Assembly (NCBI GenBank): GCA_003427395.1
Contig: BFEA01000214.1
Coordinates: 60,727-98,980 of the forward strand
Length of the DNA stretch: 38,254 nt
Direction: 5' to 3'
From: Chara braunii
Lineage: Eukaryota; Streptophyta; Charophyceae; Charales; Characeae
Shown: positions 19,706 to 29,803 of the stretch, one piece after another
How the letters are laid out: every line of letters begins with the position of its first letter
Numbering within the stretch: the stretch's first letter is position 1
The notes under the pieces: generated by a model
The model's input: only the letters and a program-made list of their open reading frames with translations
Told to the model about the DNA's origin: nothing
The model's database searches: none
Translations under genes and position numbers: made by a program

Positions 19706-20640
19706 GCACCAAGACTATACTTGGTGGAGTCAATCTTGATGGTTCAACTTTGACTTTGACATGGGCAAAATAAACTGAACGACTTTTGCCTCAGGGTCAG
19801 ATCGAAATTCAGAATTCTTTACCAATTTTAAAATAAACATTAAAATTTTTAAATTAAAAAATCAATTTTATTTATTTTATTTTTTTATTTCTTTCTGGCC
19901 CGGCCAGGAGGGTGGACCCGGGCCACTCTGGTAGCCTAGAATAAAATTTAACAAAAAAAAACTGCTGGTCAACAACGTCAATCTTCTTTGTCGCATGCTG
20001 CCTTCGTTCACTGTTCGCAAATCTTCTTCTTTTTTGTTTTGTTTAAAAGGCTAATTCTTTAAGCCCAACCAATTCAATTACCTGTCGAATCTGGACAGGA
20101 CGGCCTTTCAGGCCTTTTTTTATTGTCATTATAGTATTACGGGGAACCCCGTAGCAGCCACATCCACGCTCAAGCCTCCAGAGGGAACATGCGGGAGCTG
20201 CACCCACCAGCAGGTGCGATACCTGCTACAGCAGGTGGGCGATACCGGCCAGGGGTCAGCCGGTAGCATCAGGACTGAGCTTCTTCGATGGGCCAGTCAC
20301 TGTGCCTCCCCTCCGGTCCCCTCCCCCTATGAACAAATCTTCTTCTTCTTCTTCTTCTTCTTCTTCTTCTTCTTCTTCTTCTTCTTCTCTTTTTTTTTTT
20401 TTTTGAATAAAACAGGTGGTTATGGCCGTGGCTCTGTATCCATTCTGCGGAGCATCAGTCCTGTTCCTATTCCCCCAACAATTGTTTTTTTTTTTTTTTT
20501 GCTGGATCATTTCCCCTGTGTAACACACCGGACATGTTCGGGGCTTTCCCGAACGCCGGAACATCCCAAACGTGTTCCGTCAAACATTTTTCTTTTTATG
20601 ATTAAATTTCATTAAAAAATGTAATATAGTTTCGTTACGA
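19706..20640. other. No clear gene; (CTT)n and hairpin
   Basis: AT-rich at 19800-19890. An open segment at about 20170-20330 reads PPEGTCGSCTHQQVRYLLQQ on the plus strand; its composition looks protein-like but it is not recognised and runs into (CTT)n (20338-20386). GTTCGGG at 20537 pairs with CCCGAAC seven bases on, a small perfect hairpin of unknown role. Confidence 0.45.
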
Positions 20641-21115
20641 ATTTGAACATATGGTTGATATCCTTCCCCGTGCGGCAAAATTGACAGTGGAATACTTGCA
20701 GAGGCATGCTGTTGGCGGATTTTTCAGGGCCTGGGGAGGATGGGAAGTTTGCACAAAAGGAGACATGGTTGAGATCAGTTGAGTCGGGCTGGGATCTGGC
20801 CATAGCACAAGGGCACAAAGGTAGGATTAGACCTGAGGGTGCAAACATGATATATCCTACTTGGCACCGAACCATTCACTGAGGGACTGGATGGTCAATA
20901 CCTTAAAAGTCGAAAAGACAGCAACGGTGGGTGGGAAAATTTGTGAGGTTATTTATCGACCTTGGGCTACGCCCAAGGAATTGGCGACAGGGAGAGACGA
21001 TGTGCAACCGTCGAGATTCTGGATAAGGGTACTTAAAGTGCCGTTTCTGGCGATGCCGTTTTTGGAAGCTGCTGCTAAAAAAGAATTTGTTAAAAAAGAT
21101 TTTGGTCAGGACTCA
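20641..21115 (+). pseudogene. Decayed LINE ORF1-like fragment
   Basis: Three plus-strand frames together give protein-like pieces: LPRAAKLTVEYLQRHAVGGF (about 20659), VESGWDLAIAQGHKGRIRPE (about 20781), and an open stretch from about 20876 that includes VGGKICEVIYRPWATPKEL and FWIRVLKVPFLAMPFLEAAA. The W-x-R-V-x-x-(V/L)-P-x-x-x-(M/L/W) style of the last piece resembles the ORF1 domain of plant L1-type LINEs. At least two frameshifts break it. Whether it belongs to the same family as the LINE at 27.5-32.5 kb cannot be settled by eye. Confidence 0.45.
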
Positions 21116-21500
21116 GGTGCTAAAAAACTACCCTCCTGCAGGGTAGTCACGCCGACGGTCGGCAGCCCTGAACCCGTCGGCGGCCGACGAGCCGACGGTA
21201 GGCGCCGTCGGCGCCGACCGGTCGGCGACTGGTAGGCACCCCGCAGAAAAAAAAAAAAAAATTGGCGGGGCCTGCTGGGCCGGTAGCGCACCGTCGGCCT
21301 CCCCGACGGACTTCTACCGACGGTAGCGCGCCGTCGGCCTTCCCGACCGTCGGCAGGGTCTTCCCGATGGAGTTTCGCAGAGTGGAGCGAATGTCTCCAG
21401 CTGCACCCTGGGTTGAAGCTGCGCCTGCATCGCCGCGCCTGATGAAGCCGCCCCTCCATATCTCTGCTTCGTGTTGCCGCCCCTGCCTTGACACAGGAAG
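21116..21500. repeat. GTCGGC-rich degenerate repeat
   Basis: Dense CGGTCGGC/GCCGACGG words in both orientations at 21147-21240 and 21285-21365, separated by a 14-A run. Related GGTCGGC..GGTAGGC phrases occur at 1180-1240 and 27370-27415, so this is a dispersed family with palindromic cores. No coding function is supported. Confidence 0.6.
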
Positions 21501-21529
21501 TACATCGGGAAGACCTGACCCGATTTTTT

Positions 21530-21621
21530 TTTTTCCCTCCTCTTCTTCTCCTTCACCGTTTGTGTTCTTCCTCCTCTTCTTCTTCTTCCTTCTCCTCTCC
21601 TCCATTTCTTCTTCTCCTCCT

Positions 21622-21695
<74 letters not shown>

Positions 21696-22930
21696 TCTTC
21701 CTCTTCTCCTCTTCTCCTCTTCATNCTCTTCTTTTTTTCCCTTCGCTCCTCCTCTTCTTCTTCTTCCTCCAGTCCTCCTCTTCTTCTTTTTCCTCCTCTC
21801 CTCCTCTTCTTCTTCTTCCTCCTCCTCTCCCGCTTGGAAAATCGTTTTTTTTTTTTTCTCCTCGTCTTCTTCCCGTCCCCACTGAAAGCTCGGTTCTTGA
21901 AATTTCGTTAGGGTTTGGTACCGCTAACCTTTCTATTCTTCCTCCTCCTAGTTTTCTTCTTCCTTCTCCTCTCCTCCTCTTCTCCACCTCTCCTCTCAGT
22001 CTCTCTTCTTCTTCCGCTTCTCTTCTTCTCTTCCTCCTTCCTCCTCCTCTCCTCCTCCTCTTCTTCCTCCTCTCCTCTTCTTCTTCTTCCTCCTCCTCTT
22101 CCGCTTGGAAAATCGTTTTTCTTTTTCCCCTCCTGGTCTCCCAGTCGCCACTGAAAGCACGGTTCTTGAAATTTCGTTAGGGTTTCGTACCTCTAACCTT
22201 TCTGTTCTTCCTCCTCATCATTTTCTTCTTCTTCCTTCTCCTCTCCTCCTCTCCTCCTCTTCTCCACCTTCTCCACCTCTCCTCTATCAGTCTCTCTTCT
22301 TCTTCCTCTTCTCCTCTTCTCCTCCTCGTTCCCCCTCTCCTCCTCTTCTTCTTCTTCCTCCTCCTCTCCTGCTTGGAAAATCGTTTTTTTTCCCCCTCCT
22401 GGTCTTCCCGTCCCCACTGAAAGCACGGTTCTTGAAATGTCGTTAGGGTTTCGTACCTCTAACCTTTCTATTTTTCCTCCTCGTTTTCTTCTTCCTTCTC
22501 CTCTCCTCCTCTTCTCCAACTCTCCTCCCTCAGTCCCTCTTCTTCTTCCTCTTCTCCTCTTCTCCTCCTCTTTCCTCCTCTCCTCCTCTTTTTCTTCCTC
22601 CTCTCCTCCTCCTCTTCTTCTTCCTCCTCCTCTCCCACTTGGAAAATCGTTTTTGTTTTTCTCCTCCTCTTCTTCCCGTCCTCTCTGAAAGCACGGTTCT
22701 TGAAATTTCGTTAGGGTTTCGTACCTCTAACCTTCCTATTCTTCCTCCTCGTTTTCTTCTTCTTCCTTCTCCTCTCCTCCTCTTCTCCACCTTCTCCACC
22801 TTCTCCACCTTCTTCACCTCTCCTCTCTAAGTCTCTCTTCTACTTCCTATTCTCCTCCCTCTTCCTCCTCCTCCCCTCCTCTTCTTCTTCTCCCTCCTCC
22901 TCTCCTCCTCTTCTTCTTCTCCATGTCCAG
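21530..22930. repeat. Pyrimidine tract with a 268-bp tandem unit (4 copies)
   Basis: A (CT)n tract at about 21626-21692 and CTTCTTCCTC sequence lead into four copies of a module containing GCTTGGAAAATCGTTTTT, GGTTCTTGAAATTTCGTTAG and TACCTCTAACCTTTCTATTC. The GGTTCTTGAA word starts at 21892, 22161, 22427 and 22695 (periods 269, 266 and 268). Ser/Leu/Pro-rich plus ORFs and Glu/Arg-rich minus ORFs are composition artefacts. The array ends about 260 bp before the hAT transposase start. Confidence 0.9.
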
Positions 22931-23186
22931 TGTTAGCTGTAGTTTGACAATGTAGTTGGAAAGTCGAACATTGCTGGTGTGTGAAGTCAAGCTCTTTTTT
23001 TTTTTCTTTTTTTTCTTTTTTTTTAAACAGGAAAGCAGCGACAGGGGCCTGTTGGAAAGCGGCCTGCGGGCCCAGCGACGAATTCCCCCCCCCCTCTCCC
23101 CCATTCTTCTCCATCTCTTCGTCTTCTTCTTCCTCTTCTTCCTCCTCCTCCTCTTCCTCATCTCCCTCCTCTATTTTAAAGGCACG

Positions 23187-24235
23187 ATGTCAGCGGGTCA
23201 GGGCGGCAGGGCCAGGGAGCCGTTCAGGGCTGTGGAAGGAGACGAGAGGGAAGAGCTGTTGCTCAAGCACGGCATATGGCAATGGGTCGACCAGGGGCAG
23301 AAGAACGTTGGCAGGGCAAATGGGTCATGGAGGATGCAGTGCAGGTTGTGCTCCAAGGAGCTTGATGGGGCCGTGAATCGGGCNGTCAATCATTTCATCC
23401 AACCATCAGACGGCGCCCGGTGCAAGCATGTCAACGGGGAGATTTTGTACGCCATTTACAAGGCACAAGGAAAGAGCAAGATCCCGCAGAAACTGTTGAG
23501 CAGACTGGATGCCCACATGCGGGAGCTTGGGTACCCGTCCTCAACACCGACTGGAATGGGCCAGGAGGATGAGGTCGGCGAGGATGGTTGTGAGGAGGAT
23601 CCTTTTGGGGATGTGCCGTCAGCGGAGGGCAGCAGGCTTGAGCCAACACCTGCAACGGATCTCCCACTGCGACCTCCAAGCAGCAACGCTTCCAGGCAAC
23701 AGACATCGATGACCAGCTACTTGGTCGATGAGCTGCAGAGGGAGATGAATCACGCGGTTGCACAATTTTTCTACGAAAATGCAATTGCGTTCAATCCAGC
23801 GCGCTCTGATGCCTACAAAAAAGTTGAGAAGGTCATGGGTGATGCAGCCAGGGCAAAGAAAGTGTTGACGTTGCCATCTTACGACACATTGAGGACTGAC
23901 GAGCTGCAGGGAAGCAACAAGAAGACTGACACCGACATGGATGAGATGTCCACATGGCCTAAAACTGGATACACTCTCATGACGGATGGCACGACGACAA
24001 CCAGCAACAGGCCGGTGATCAACTTCCTTGCCGGAGGAGACAAGGGTGCACTGATGGTGAAGAACATGGATATGGAAGGGAAGGACAAGTCAGCACCAGC
24101 CTTGGCTAAGATGTGGGAGGGGGTGATCAGGGAGTTGGGTGTGAAGAACATCAACGCAATATGCACCGACTCTGCACAGGTCAACATCTCTGCTAGGAAC
24201 ATCCTTGCAAAGCATCCAGACCGTGGATGCCTTGC
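23187..24235 (+). pseudogene. hAT transposase, N-terminal part (BED finger and DUF659)
   Basis: The ATG at 23187 (MSAGQGGRAREPF) is chosen because upstream codons are pyrimidine low-complexity. A Cys-x2-Cys (CRLCSKEL, about residues 52-59) with later His and Cys forms a BED-like zinc finger. The DUF659 region (about 250-345) contains YTLMTDGTTTTSNRPVINFL with a catalytic-type Asp, and ICTDSAQVN, the second Asp site seen in hAT enzymes as TDNA. Reading fails after AKHPDRG, because the expected PCACHICNLL is in another frame starting about 24227. The original frame runs to a stop at 24297-24299. An ambiguous base at 23383 is a silent third position (GCN, Ala). Confidence 0.85.
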
Positions 24236-25255
24236 GCATGCCACATTTGCAACCTCCTCATGGTGGACATTGCCAGTGTGCCGTGGGTCGCGGAGGTGAT
24301 TGTACAGGGTAGAGACATTACACTCTTCGTCAAGAGGCATCAGAGGCCTCTTGCCATGTTCAGGAGNAAAGGGAAGCAGAGGAGGGTTGAGGCGGCTGCA
24401 CGAGGAGACAAGAGCAGTGGGAAGGCATTGGAGCTCATCACACCGGGGGAGACCCGTTTTGGAACTCATTACCTTATGCTGAAGAGACTGCAGCTGATGG
24501 AGACTGTGTTGATGGACACAATGTGCAGCAGTGAGTGGGATGCGGCCCCGTGGGAGAAAAGCAAGGTAGAACGGGCACATGCATGCAGGGAGCTCGTGCG
24601 CAGTGTAGAGTGGTGGAAGACAGTGGATGAGGCTGTTAAACTGCTGGAGCCAGTTTACAAGTTCATGTGGACCATGGACAGCGATGGCCGAATGGGTCCT
24701 CACATATGGAGTCTTGCTGTCACTTTGGAAAACAGAATGAAGAGTGCTCCTATGGACGATGACACCAGGAAGGTGGTGATGCAGAAGGTGAAGCAGCGCA
24801 TAGAGATGATGGCACTTCCTGTGCATGCAGCTGCACACATGCTGCACCCTGCGAACCGTTCTGCTGATCTATTTGACAACCTGGAGGCCCCGGTTATACA
24901 CAACACTTTAGCCCACATTGCGACGATTTATCCAGTTGGGACGCAAGCGTACAGAGAATGTTGGGATTCACTGTTGAGCTTCCACCAGCGGGACCCGGAG
25001 TGGACGGGTGAGAACTCAAAGGAATACCTGTCCAGCAAGAGGATCTCGATGGCACAATGGTGGATGACTTATGGTAAGAAACACGTCAAGTTGCAGGGCA
25101 TTGCCATCAAGGTCCTCAGCATGTGGACCACCGCGTCCCCGTGCGAGAGGAATTGGTCGACATTCGACCTCGTGCACACCAAGAGGCGAAATAAGTTGTC
25201 TCCTGAAACGATGGATAAGCTCGTCTTCGTGCATTGGAACACCAAGCTTCTTTGA
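24227..25255 (+). pseudogene. hAT transposase, core to C-terminal dimerisation domain
   Basis: Continues the protein after the frameshift: MPCACHICNLLMVDIASVPW, then the helical insertion region (FVKRHQRPLAMF, ITPGETRFGTHYLMLKRLQ). It ends with the hAT dimerisation domain, AQWWMTYGKKHVKLQGIAIK, VLSMWTTASPCERNWSTFDL and VHTKRRNKLSPETMDKLVF. The CERNWS and KRRNRL-type motifs are diagnostic. The block ends HWNTKLL-TGA. The next codon is ATG in the same frame. The ambiguous base at 24367 makes residue Ser or Arg. Confidence 0.88.
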
Positions 25256-26581
25256 ATGTCGCGATTGAAGAGAGGTTACGTGAACACCGAGCGTCTCGAC
25301 TGGGAGACTCCGGAGGATGTGGCCCCACATGACGGATTTATGCAGGATGGGGAGTACGACCTCGAGGACGTGGCGATACGGGCCGCAAATTGGTCGAGAG
25401 CAGGCAGTCGCTTATCCCAGGCAACGATGCTTGACATTCAGCCTATTCTAGACGAGGTTGAGGATGACGGAGCATGGTTGGCTGCTCAGACTTACACACC
25501 TCCTCCGCTCAGACCAAACCGTGCCAGGGTGGTGGAGGATGTTTCAGCGGATTCGGACGATGAGGAGGAGGATGAGATAGCTGATTTGCCTCTTCTGTGT
25601 AGCAGGGCGAGGATGACCGCGTCACGCAGGGAGCAGGGAGATGACAGTTTGGTTGGTGGTGTTACCGTTACTCCTACCACCCGGGTTGACGAAAGTGCAG
25701 TTGGTGGCGCAGGTTCTTGTGTGACCACTTCTATTGGTCATCATGCTTCTGCAGCCGTGGCTGTTGGTGGAAGATCAACATTGCAACGTAGCACTTGTGT
25801 TGGTGGCACGAGTTCAGCTGCTGATCATGTTCATGGGAGCACTGCAGTTGGTGGGAGTTCGACCGTGCACAGCAACAGTTTTGGTGTTCCTTGTAGTCTG
25901 GCAATTGGAGGGAGTTGCATAGTGGACGGTGGTGTTGCTGTTGGTGTGACCGTGAGTGATACTGGTGCAGGTTGCCCTGGGGACGCAGCGGATCTGCCCG
26001 CAGGGAAGGCCAGTGCTGATCTTGATGTTGGCATGAGTGACGCTGGCGGAGAGTGTCGTCAGGACAGCACCACCATCCCACCTGCAGCAGATGTGTTCGC
26101 CTCACTTATCAATTTCATATCCCCTGAAGATTACACGATTTCACCATTGACTTCCCCCCTCCAAACGGACAGTGAGGACAACAATCCACCTCGGGAAAGA
26201 TTGAGCAGTGCTATCCCGCCTGTCCCACGGTTCGATGAAGAGACCACACCCTCATCAACTGCAGTACACAGGGGAATGAGCCCAAGTGATGGACAGCAGC
26301 CTGCGGTACAGGATTGTGCAAGGATTTCCTGGAAGAGAATGTCCCCGCCTGAAATTAACCAAGAGGTCGTGCGCACGGTAAAGAGCATGGCTGGCTGGAA
26401 GAAGGGATCGAAGAACAAGGAAGTGTCGAAGAAGATGAATGTGTCAAAGAAGAAGGACAAGTCAAAGAAAAGGGAACAAGAGAAAGAGAAGGACGCGTCA
26501 AAGAAGAAGGACAAGTCGAAGAACAAGGATGCCGGAGAAGGCCCCTCGCATTCTGTTCGCCGACCAGTTGGCAGACCATGA
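25256..26581 (+). pseudogene. hAT transposase C-terminal extension with VGG repeats
   Basis: 441 codons in the same frame, immediately after the TGA. An acidic part (residues ~1-115, e.g. DSDDEEEDEIADL) is followed by a region (~130-260) in which VGG or IGG recurs about every 15-20 residues (LVGGVTV, AVGGAGS, AVGGRST, CVGGTSS, AVGGSST, AIGGSCI). A Pro/Ser-rich part and a Lys-rich segment with repeated SKKKDKSKK words follow (~385-430). It ends SVRRPVGRP, an AT-hook-like tail. No known enzyme domain is recognised. It could be translated by readthrough or reinitiation, be a separate ORF, or be dead. Confidence 0.7.
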
Positions 26582-26839
26582 CGAGCTCGGACTGAGCCCG
26601 ACCCCGACCCTTTGGAAATGAAGAGAGCTATCGTCAGAGCGGCGAAAGCGTCGATAGCACTGAAATTGAAGAAGAAGTCACAAGCTGCTAGCCATTCGCC
26701 AACAAAACGGGGTAGAAAGAGGCGGAGGGTCGTGGATGACGATTCCGCTTCTTACTCATCTACCACTCCAGCCTCCTCGACTTCATCTTCCGATGAGTCG
26801 TGCACCTCCTCTAGTGGCAGCGACAGCAGCAGCAAGTGA
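26582..26839 (+). pseudogene. hAT transposase extreme C-terminal tail
   Basis: Still in the same frame after a second TGA (26579-26581). It begins RARTEPDPDPLEMKRAIVRA, continues with basic stretches (KLKKKSQ, TKRGRKRRRVV, nuclear-localisation-like), and ends in a Ser/Thr-rich tail (SSTSSSDESCTSSSGSDS) at TAA/TGA near 26839. RRPVGRP-stop-RARTE reads naturally as one continuous segment. That suggests the stop arose by a point change, for example CGA to TGA. Confidence 0.65.
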
Positions 26840-26857
26840 TACCTGTTTCGTATGTGC

Positions 26858-26859
<2 letters not shown>

Positions 26860-26934
<75 letters not shown>

Positions 26935-27284
26935 NNNNNNNNNNNNNNNNNNNNNNNNNNNNNNNNNNNNNNNNNNNNNNNNNNNNNNNNNNNNNNNNNN
27001 NNNNNNNNNNNNNNNNNNNNNNNNNNNNNNNNNNNNNNNNNNNNNNNNNNNNNNNNNNNNNNNNNNNNNNNNNNNNNNNNNNNNNNNNNNNNNNNNNNNN
27101 NNNNNNNNNNNNNNNNNNNNNNNNNNNNNNNNNNNNNNNNNNNNNNNNNNNNNNNNNNNNNNNNNNNNNNNNNNNNNNNNNNNNNNNNNNNNNNNNNNNN
27201 NNNNNNNNNNNNNNNNNNNNNNNNNNNNNNNNNNNNNNNNNNNNCCCCCCCCCAATCCAACCCCACCACCTCCACAAAACTTTA
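26860..27284. repeat. (GA)n microsatellite and 310-N gap
   Basis: GA dinucleotides run from about 26860 into a gap of N at 26935-27244. A C run and CCAATCCAACCCC follow. The 3' border of the hAT element and the 5' border of the LINE are probably within or near this unresolved interval. Confidence 0.95.
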
Positions 27285-27499
27285 TTGCGGATTTGGGCTG
27301 CTCTCCTCAAGCCGCACACGACCATGTCATCAAAAATAAAAAAATAAAAAAATTTAGGCAGTCTACCGACCGCCTACGGGTCCACCTACAGGTCGGCCCG
27401 ACTGGTAGGCATAGGCAGTAGGGGCCAAAACAACCCTGCCCTCCTGAGCAATCAAAATCAGATCCGCGACTTCTAAACAGAAGATATGACCTCCATCCG

Positions 27500-27801
27500 C
27501 GTGCTAAACATCGGGTCAAAAAGTTCTTAAATTTCGGACGCCGGATGGATGGCACAAGTTGGAAGTGGTAACTCAAAACACCCCTTGGTGTGCCCTTTGT
27601 AGATGGTATGGCCATAGACAGGGAGAAGAAGCATGTCCCAAAAAGGACAGACTGAAGGATGGGGCGGGACCGTCCGTTGTAAAACCGCTTGTTCGTGGAG
27701 ATGGTGGACCGGAAGGGCGCCTGGGGGAAGGGAAGGAAGCAGCGACCGGGGCTTTGGTGGATGGCACTTCTGGGACTGTTCCAGACCGCGAGTTGTTCTG
27801 A
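27500..27801 (+). pseudogene. LINE ORF1 fragment with zinc knuckle
   Basis: The frame from about 27530 reads FRTPDGWHKLEVVTQNTPW and then CALCRWYGHRQGEEACPKK, a knuckle of form C-x2-C-x4-H-x6-C. This is slightly longer in its last spacer than the classical C-x2-C-x4-H-x4-C. A Gly/Asp-rich tail to a stop at 27801 follows. Such a knuckle near the end of ORF1 is usual in plant LINEs, where it binds RNA. The N-terminal RNA-binding part is not recognisable here. Confidence 0.55.
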
Positions 27802-28198
27802 GGGAGGTAAAAAAAAAGGTTGTCCCCGGCGTTTAATACACGCTGTTTTTCGGGGGTTGAGTGGATAGTACTGGATACGCCTCACTCCAACAACAGATCA
27901 AGGAAGGACTGATCTCCTTTTCTTTCCTGTCATAGATGCAGTGCTCAATCCAGATGCAAAACAACACCGCCCCTGCCAGAAATAAGGTGGTTGCTGCTTG
28001 CACTACTAGAGAACCCCACTGGGCAAATGGTTACCGAGATCAGGATATACGATTGCTGGACGGCGGCGCTTATTCATCGGGTGGATGGCCATTTGGCCTG
28101 GCACAAAAGCCTGTTCTCTAGCAACTTTCTGAAGCTGAAATGTACACTGTGGGAGAAGTCGATGTAAGAGGTAGATGGATAAGCTGCGAATAGCGTAA

Positions 28199-28658
28199 TG
28201 GAATGTTAGGGGATTGGGCTCCCGTAGGGTAGCGGTTAAGCGATCTCTCATTAAGACGTTGGTGAGGAATAAAGGAATTCAAGTGGTGCTCCTGCAAGAG
28301 ACCAAGTTAAGACACGATGAAGCGGTATCAGAACAAATGGGTTGGTGGTCTGGCCACCAATATTGGGCTCCAGCGCAAGGTACTCATGGGTGAGTGGCCA
28401 TTTTGTTGGCTAGATCCTTTCCTTTTAAAGTTACAGACTACTACTGGGATCACATGGGACACTGGGTGTGGGTGCGATTTCAGAATGGAGGAGCAGTGGG
28501 CGGTGTTTAATTTATATGCCCCTGCCTATCATTCCGTCAGAATTGATCTCTTTAAAACCCTGCCTTGGTTTCTTCCAGATGTCGACAAACTCATTCTGGG
28601 AGGGGACTGGAACACGGTGCTGCTTCCAGGGGTTGATTCCATTCCGGTCACTTTGTAA
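28199..28658 (+). pseudogene. LINE ORF2, endonuclease N-terminal half
   Basis: WNVRGLGSRRVAVKRSLIK starts at 28199, followed by KGIQVVLLQETKLRHDEAV with the LQETK motif carrying the metal-binding Glu. A frameshift near 28380-28440 moves the reading to the frame holding WAVFNLYAPAYHSVRIDLF and LILGGDWNTVLLPGVDS. The NLYAP and GGDWN motifs are standard for the exonuclease-endonuclease-phosphatase fold of LINE endonucleases. The frame stops at 28656-28658. Confidence 0.82.
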
Positions 28659-28717
28659 TCTTCCGATGCCGCCCTCTTGACAGTGTTTGCACAGACCCAT
28701 GGGTACACTGATGCGTA

Positions 28718-29803
28718 TTGCTTCATCCCTATGATCGTTCGTACACTTGGTTTGCGACGGGAGGACAACAACAGCAATACCTTCCAAGAAGTAGAATAGA
28801 CTTGTTTTTTGTGCCGGATGATTTGGTACCACAAGTGAGTGCATGTACAGTACTGTTGCAAGTAGGGTCAAACCATCTTCCTGTTTTTTTGGAACTTTAC
28901 CAGAATCTCATTGTGCGCGTTTCCCATGATAGGATCTCTTTACCGGAGTGGGTGGTGCTCACATCGGACTTTGCAAATTTTATGTCTGACTATTGGTCTG
29001 AATGGGCATCATCAAGATATCTGTTTCAGAGTACGGCCAGTTGGTTGGTTGGGGGTCTTAGAACCGTGTTGGCTAGAGGTAAGATGCTCCAAAAGTTGTT
29101 GACACGACTCAGGCGATCAGAGCTCACAGCTTTGCGCACGGAGATGGCCAACATTATAACTAAACCCTCTCGAACTCCGGTGGATGAACATGAGTTGATG
29201 CGGGCGTTAGATGAGCTCAGACAGCGAGTGACAATTATAGCATTGCCAGCGCTCAGAGATGCAGCATACTGGAAAAAAGTGTCGTGGGTGGTCAGAGGAG
29301 ACAAGATGAATGCAGCCTTTTTTCGGGGCCGCAGGCGGAGGACACCTCCTTCCCTGATGCTCTCTATGCGTCATCCCTGGGATGCTGGACAGCCTGTGGC
29401 AACGGATACGGCCACGATTGTGCAAAATGTGTCTTTATTCTATGAACACGTGTTGGCGTCACAGGCACAGCACATGGAACAACAGCTGCTGCATGAGTTT
29501 GCGTCTGGGCAGCAGTTGGGGCGCCTTTGTCCCCCTCTGCAGCACACAAGTTGGGAGAAGCCGATAGAAATGGAGGAGGCCCGATTGCCACTAGCTGCTT
29601 TACCACTCCACAAAGTGCCCGGACAAGATGGCCTCTCTCTTCTGTTCTTTACGAAATTTCAAATGCGCTTGCTGCCGGTTATAACTACGGTGCTGCAGTC
29701 CGTTTTTGATGGGGCACTTCCGCCTGTGGAAATGGTTACAGGAATTGTGTCGGGCAGGCGTGCGGAACTGGAGACCAATAACTCTGATGTCGGTTTTGTA
29801 TAA
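28718..29803 (+). pseudogene. LINE ORF2, endonuclease end and linker to RT
   Basis: 361 open codons. The first part gives SYTWFATGG and SRIDLFFVPDDL and then GSNHLPVFLEL, where the usual catalytic SDH is SNH. The central linker (about residues 65-280) includes DAAYWKKVSWVVRGDKMNAA and FFRGRRRR, as in plant LINEs upstream of RT. Near the end, LPLHKVPGQDGLSLLFFTKF is the start of the RT domain. PPVEMVTGIV then meets a frameshift at about 29745, after which the RT continues in the next block. Confidence 0.85.

Larger units (their letters stand above)
23187..26839 (+). mobile_element. hAT-superfamily DNA transposon (coding part), decayed
   Basis: One transposase gene can be followed through four blocks. 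The first (from 23187) is in one frame. After a one-base frameshift near 24220 the other three share a single frame and are separated by TGA codons at 25253-25255 and 26579-26581. The order is a BED-like zinc finger, a DUF659-type catalytic region, the hAT C-terminal dimerisation domain, and then an unusually long extension. No terminal inverted repeats or 8-bp target duplications were identified. The left flank is a pyrimidine tandem array and the right flank is lost in (GA)n and an N gap. It is non-autonomous as assembled, unless the breaks are sequencing errors. Confidence 0.88.

Noticed and set aside
21892-22720. Plant telomere motif (TTTAGGG) in the 268-bp repeats
   Set aside because: Each unit contains only a single TTAGGGTTT, not a tandem run, so it is not interstitial telomeric DNA.
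21262-22830. Overlapping plus and minus ORFs through the pyrimidine array
   Set aside because: Composition artefacts of a tandem CTTCTTCC-rich repeat; the frame changes from copy to copy because 268 is not a multiple of three.
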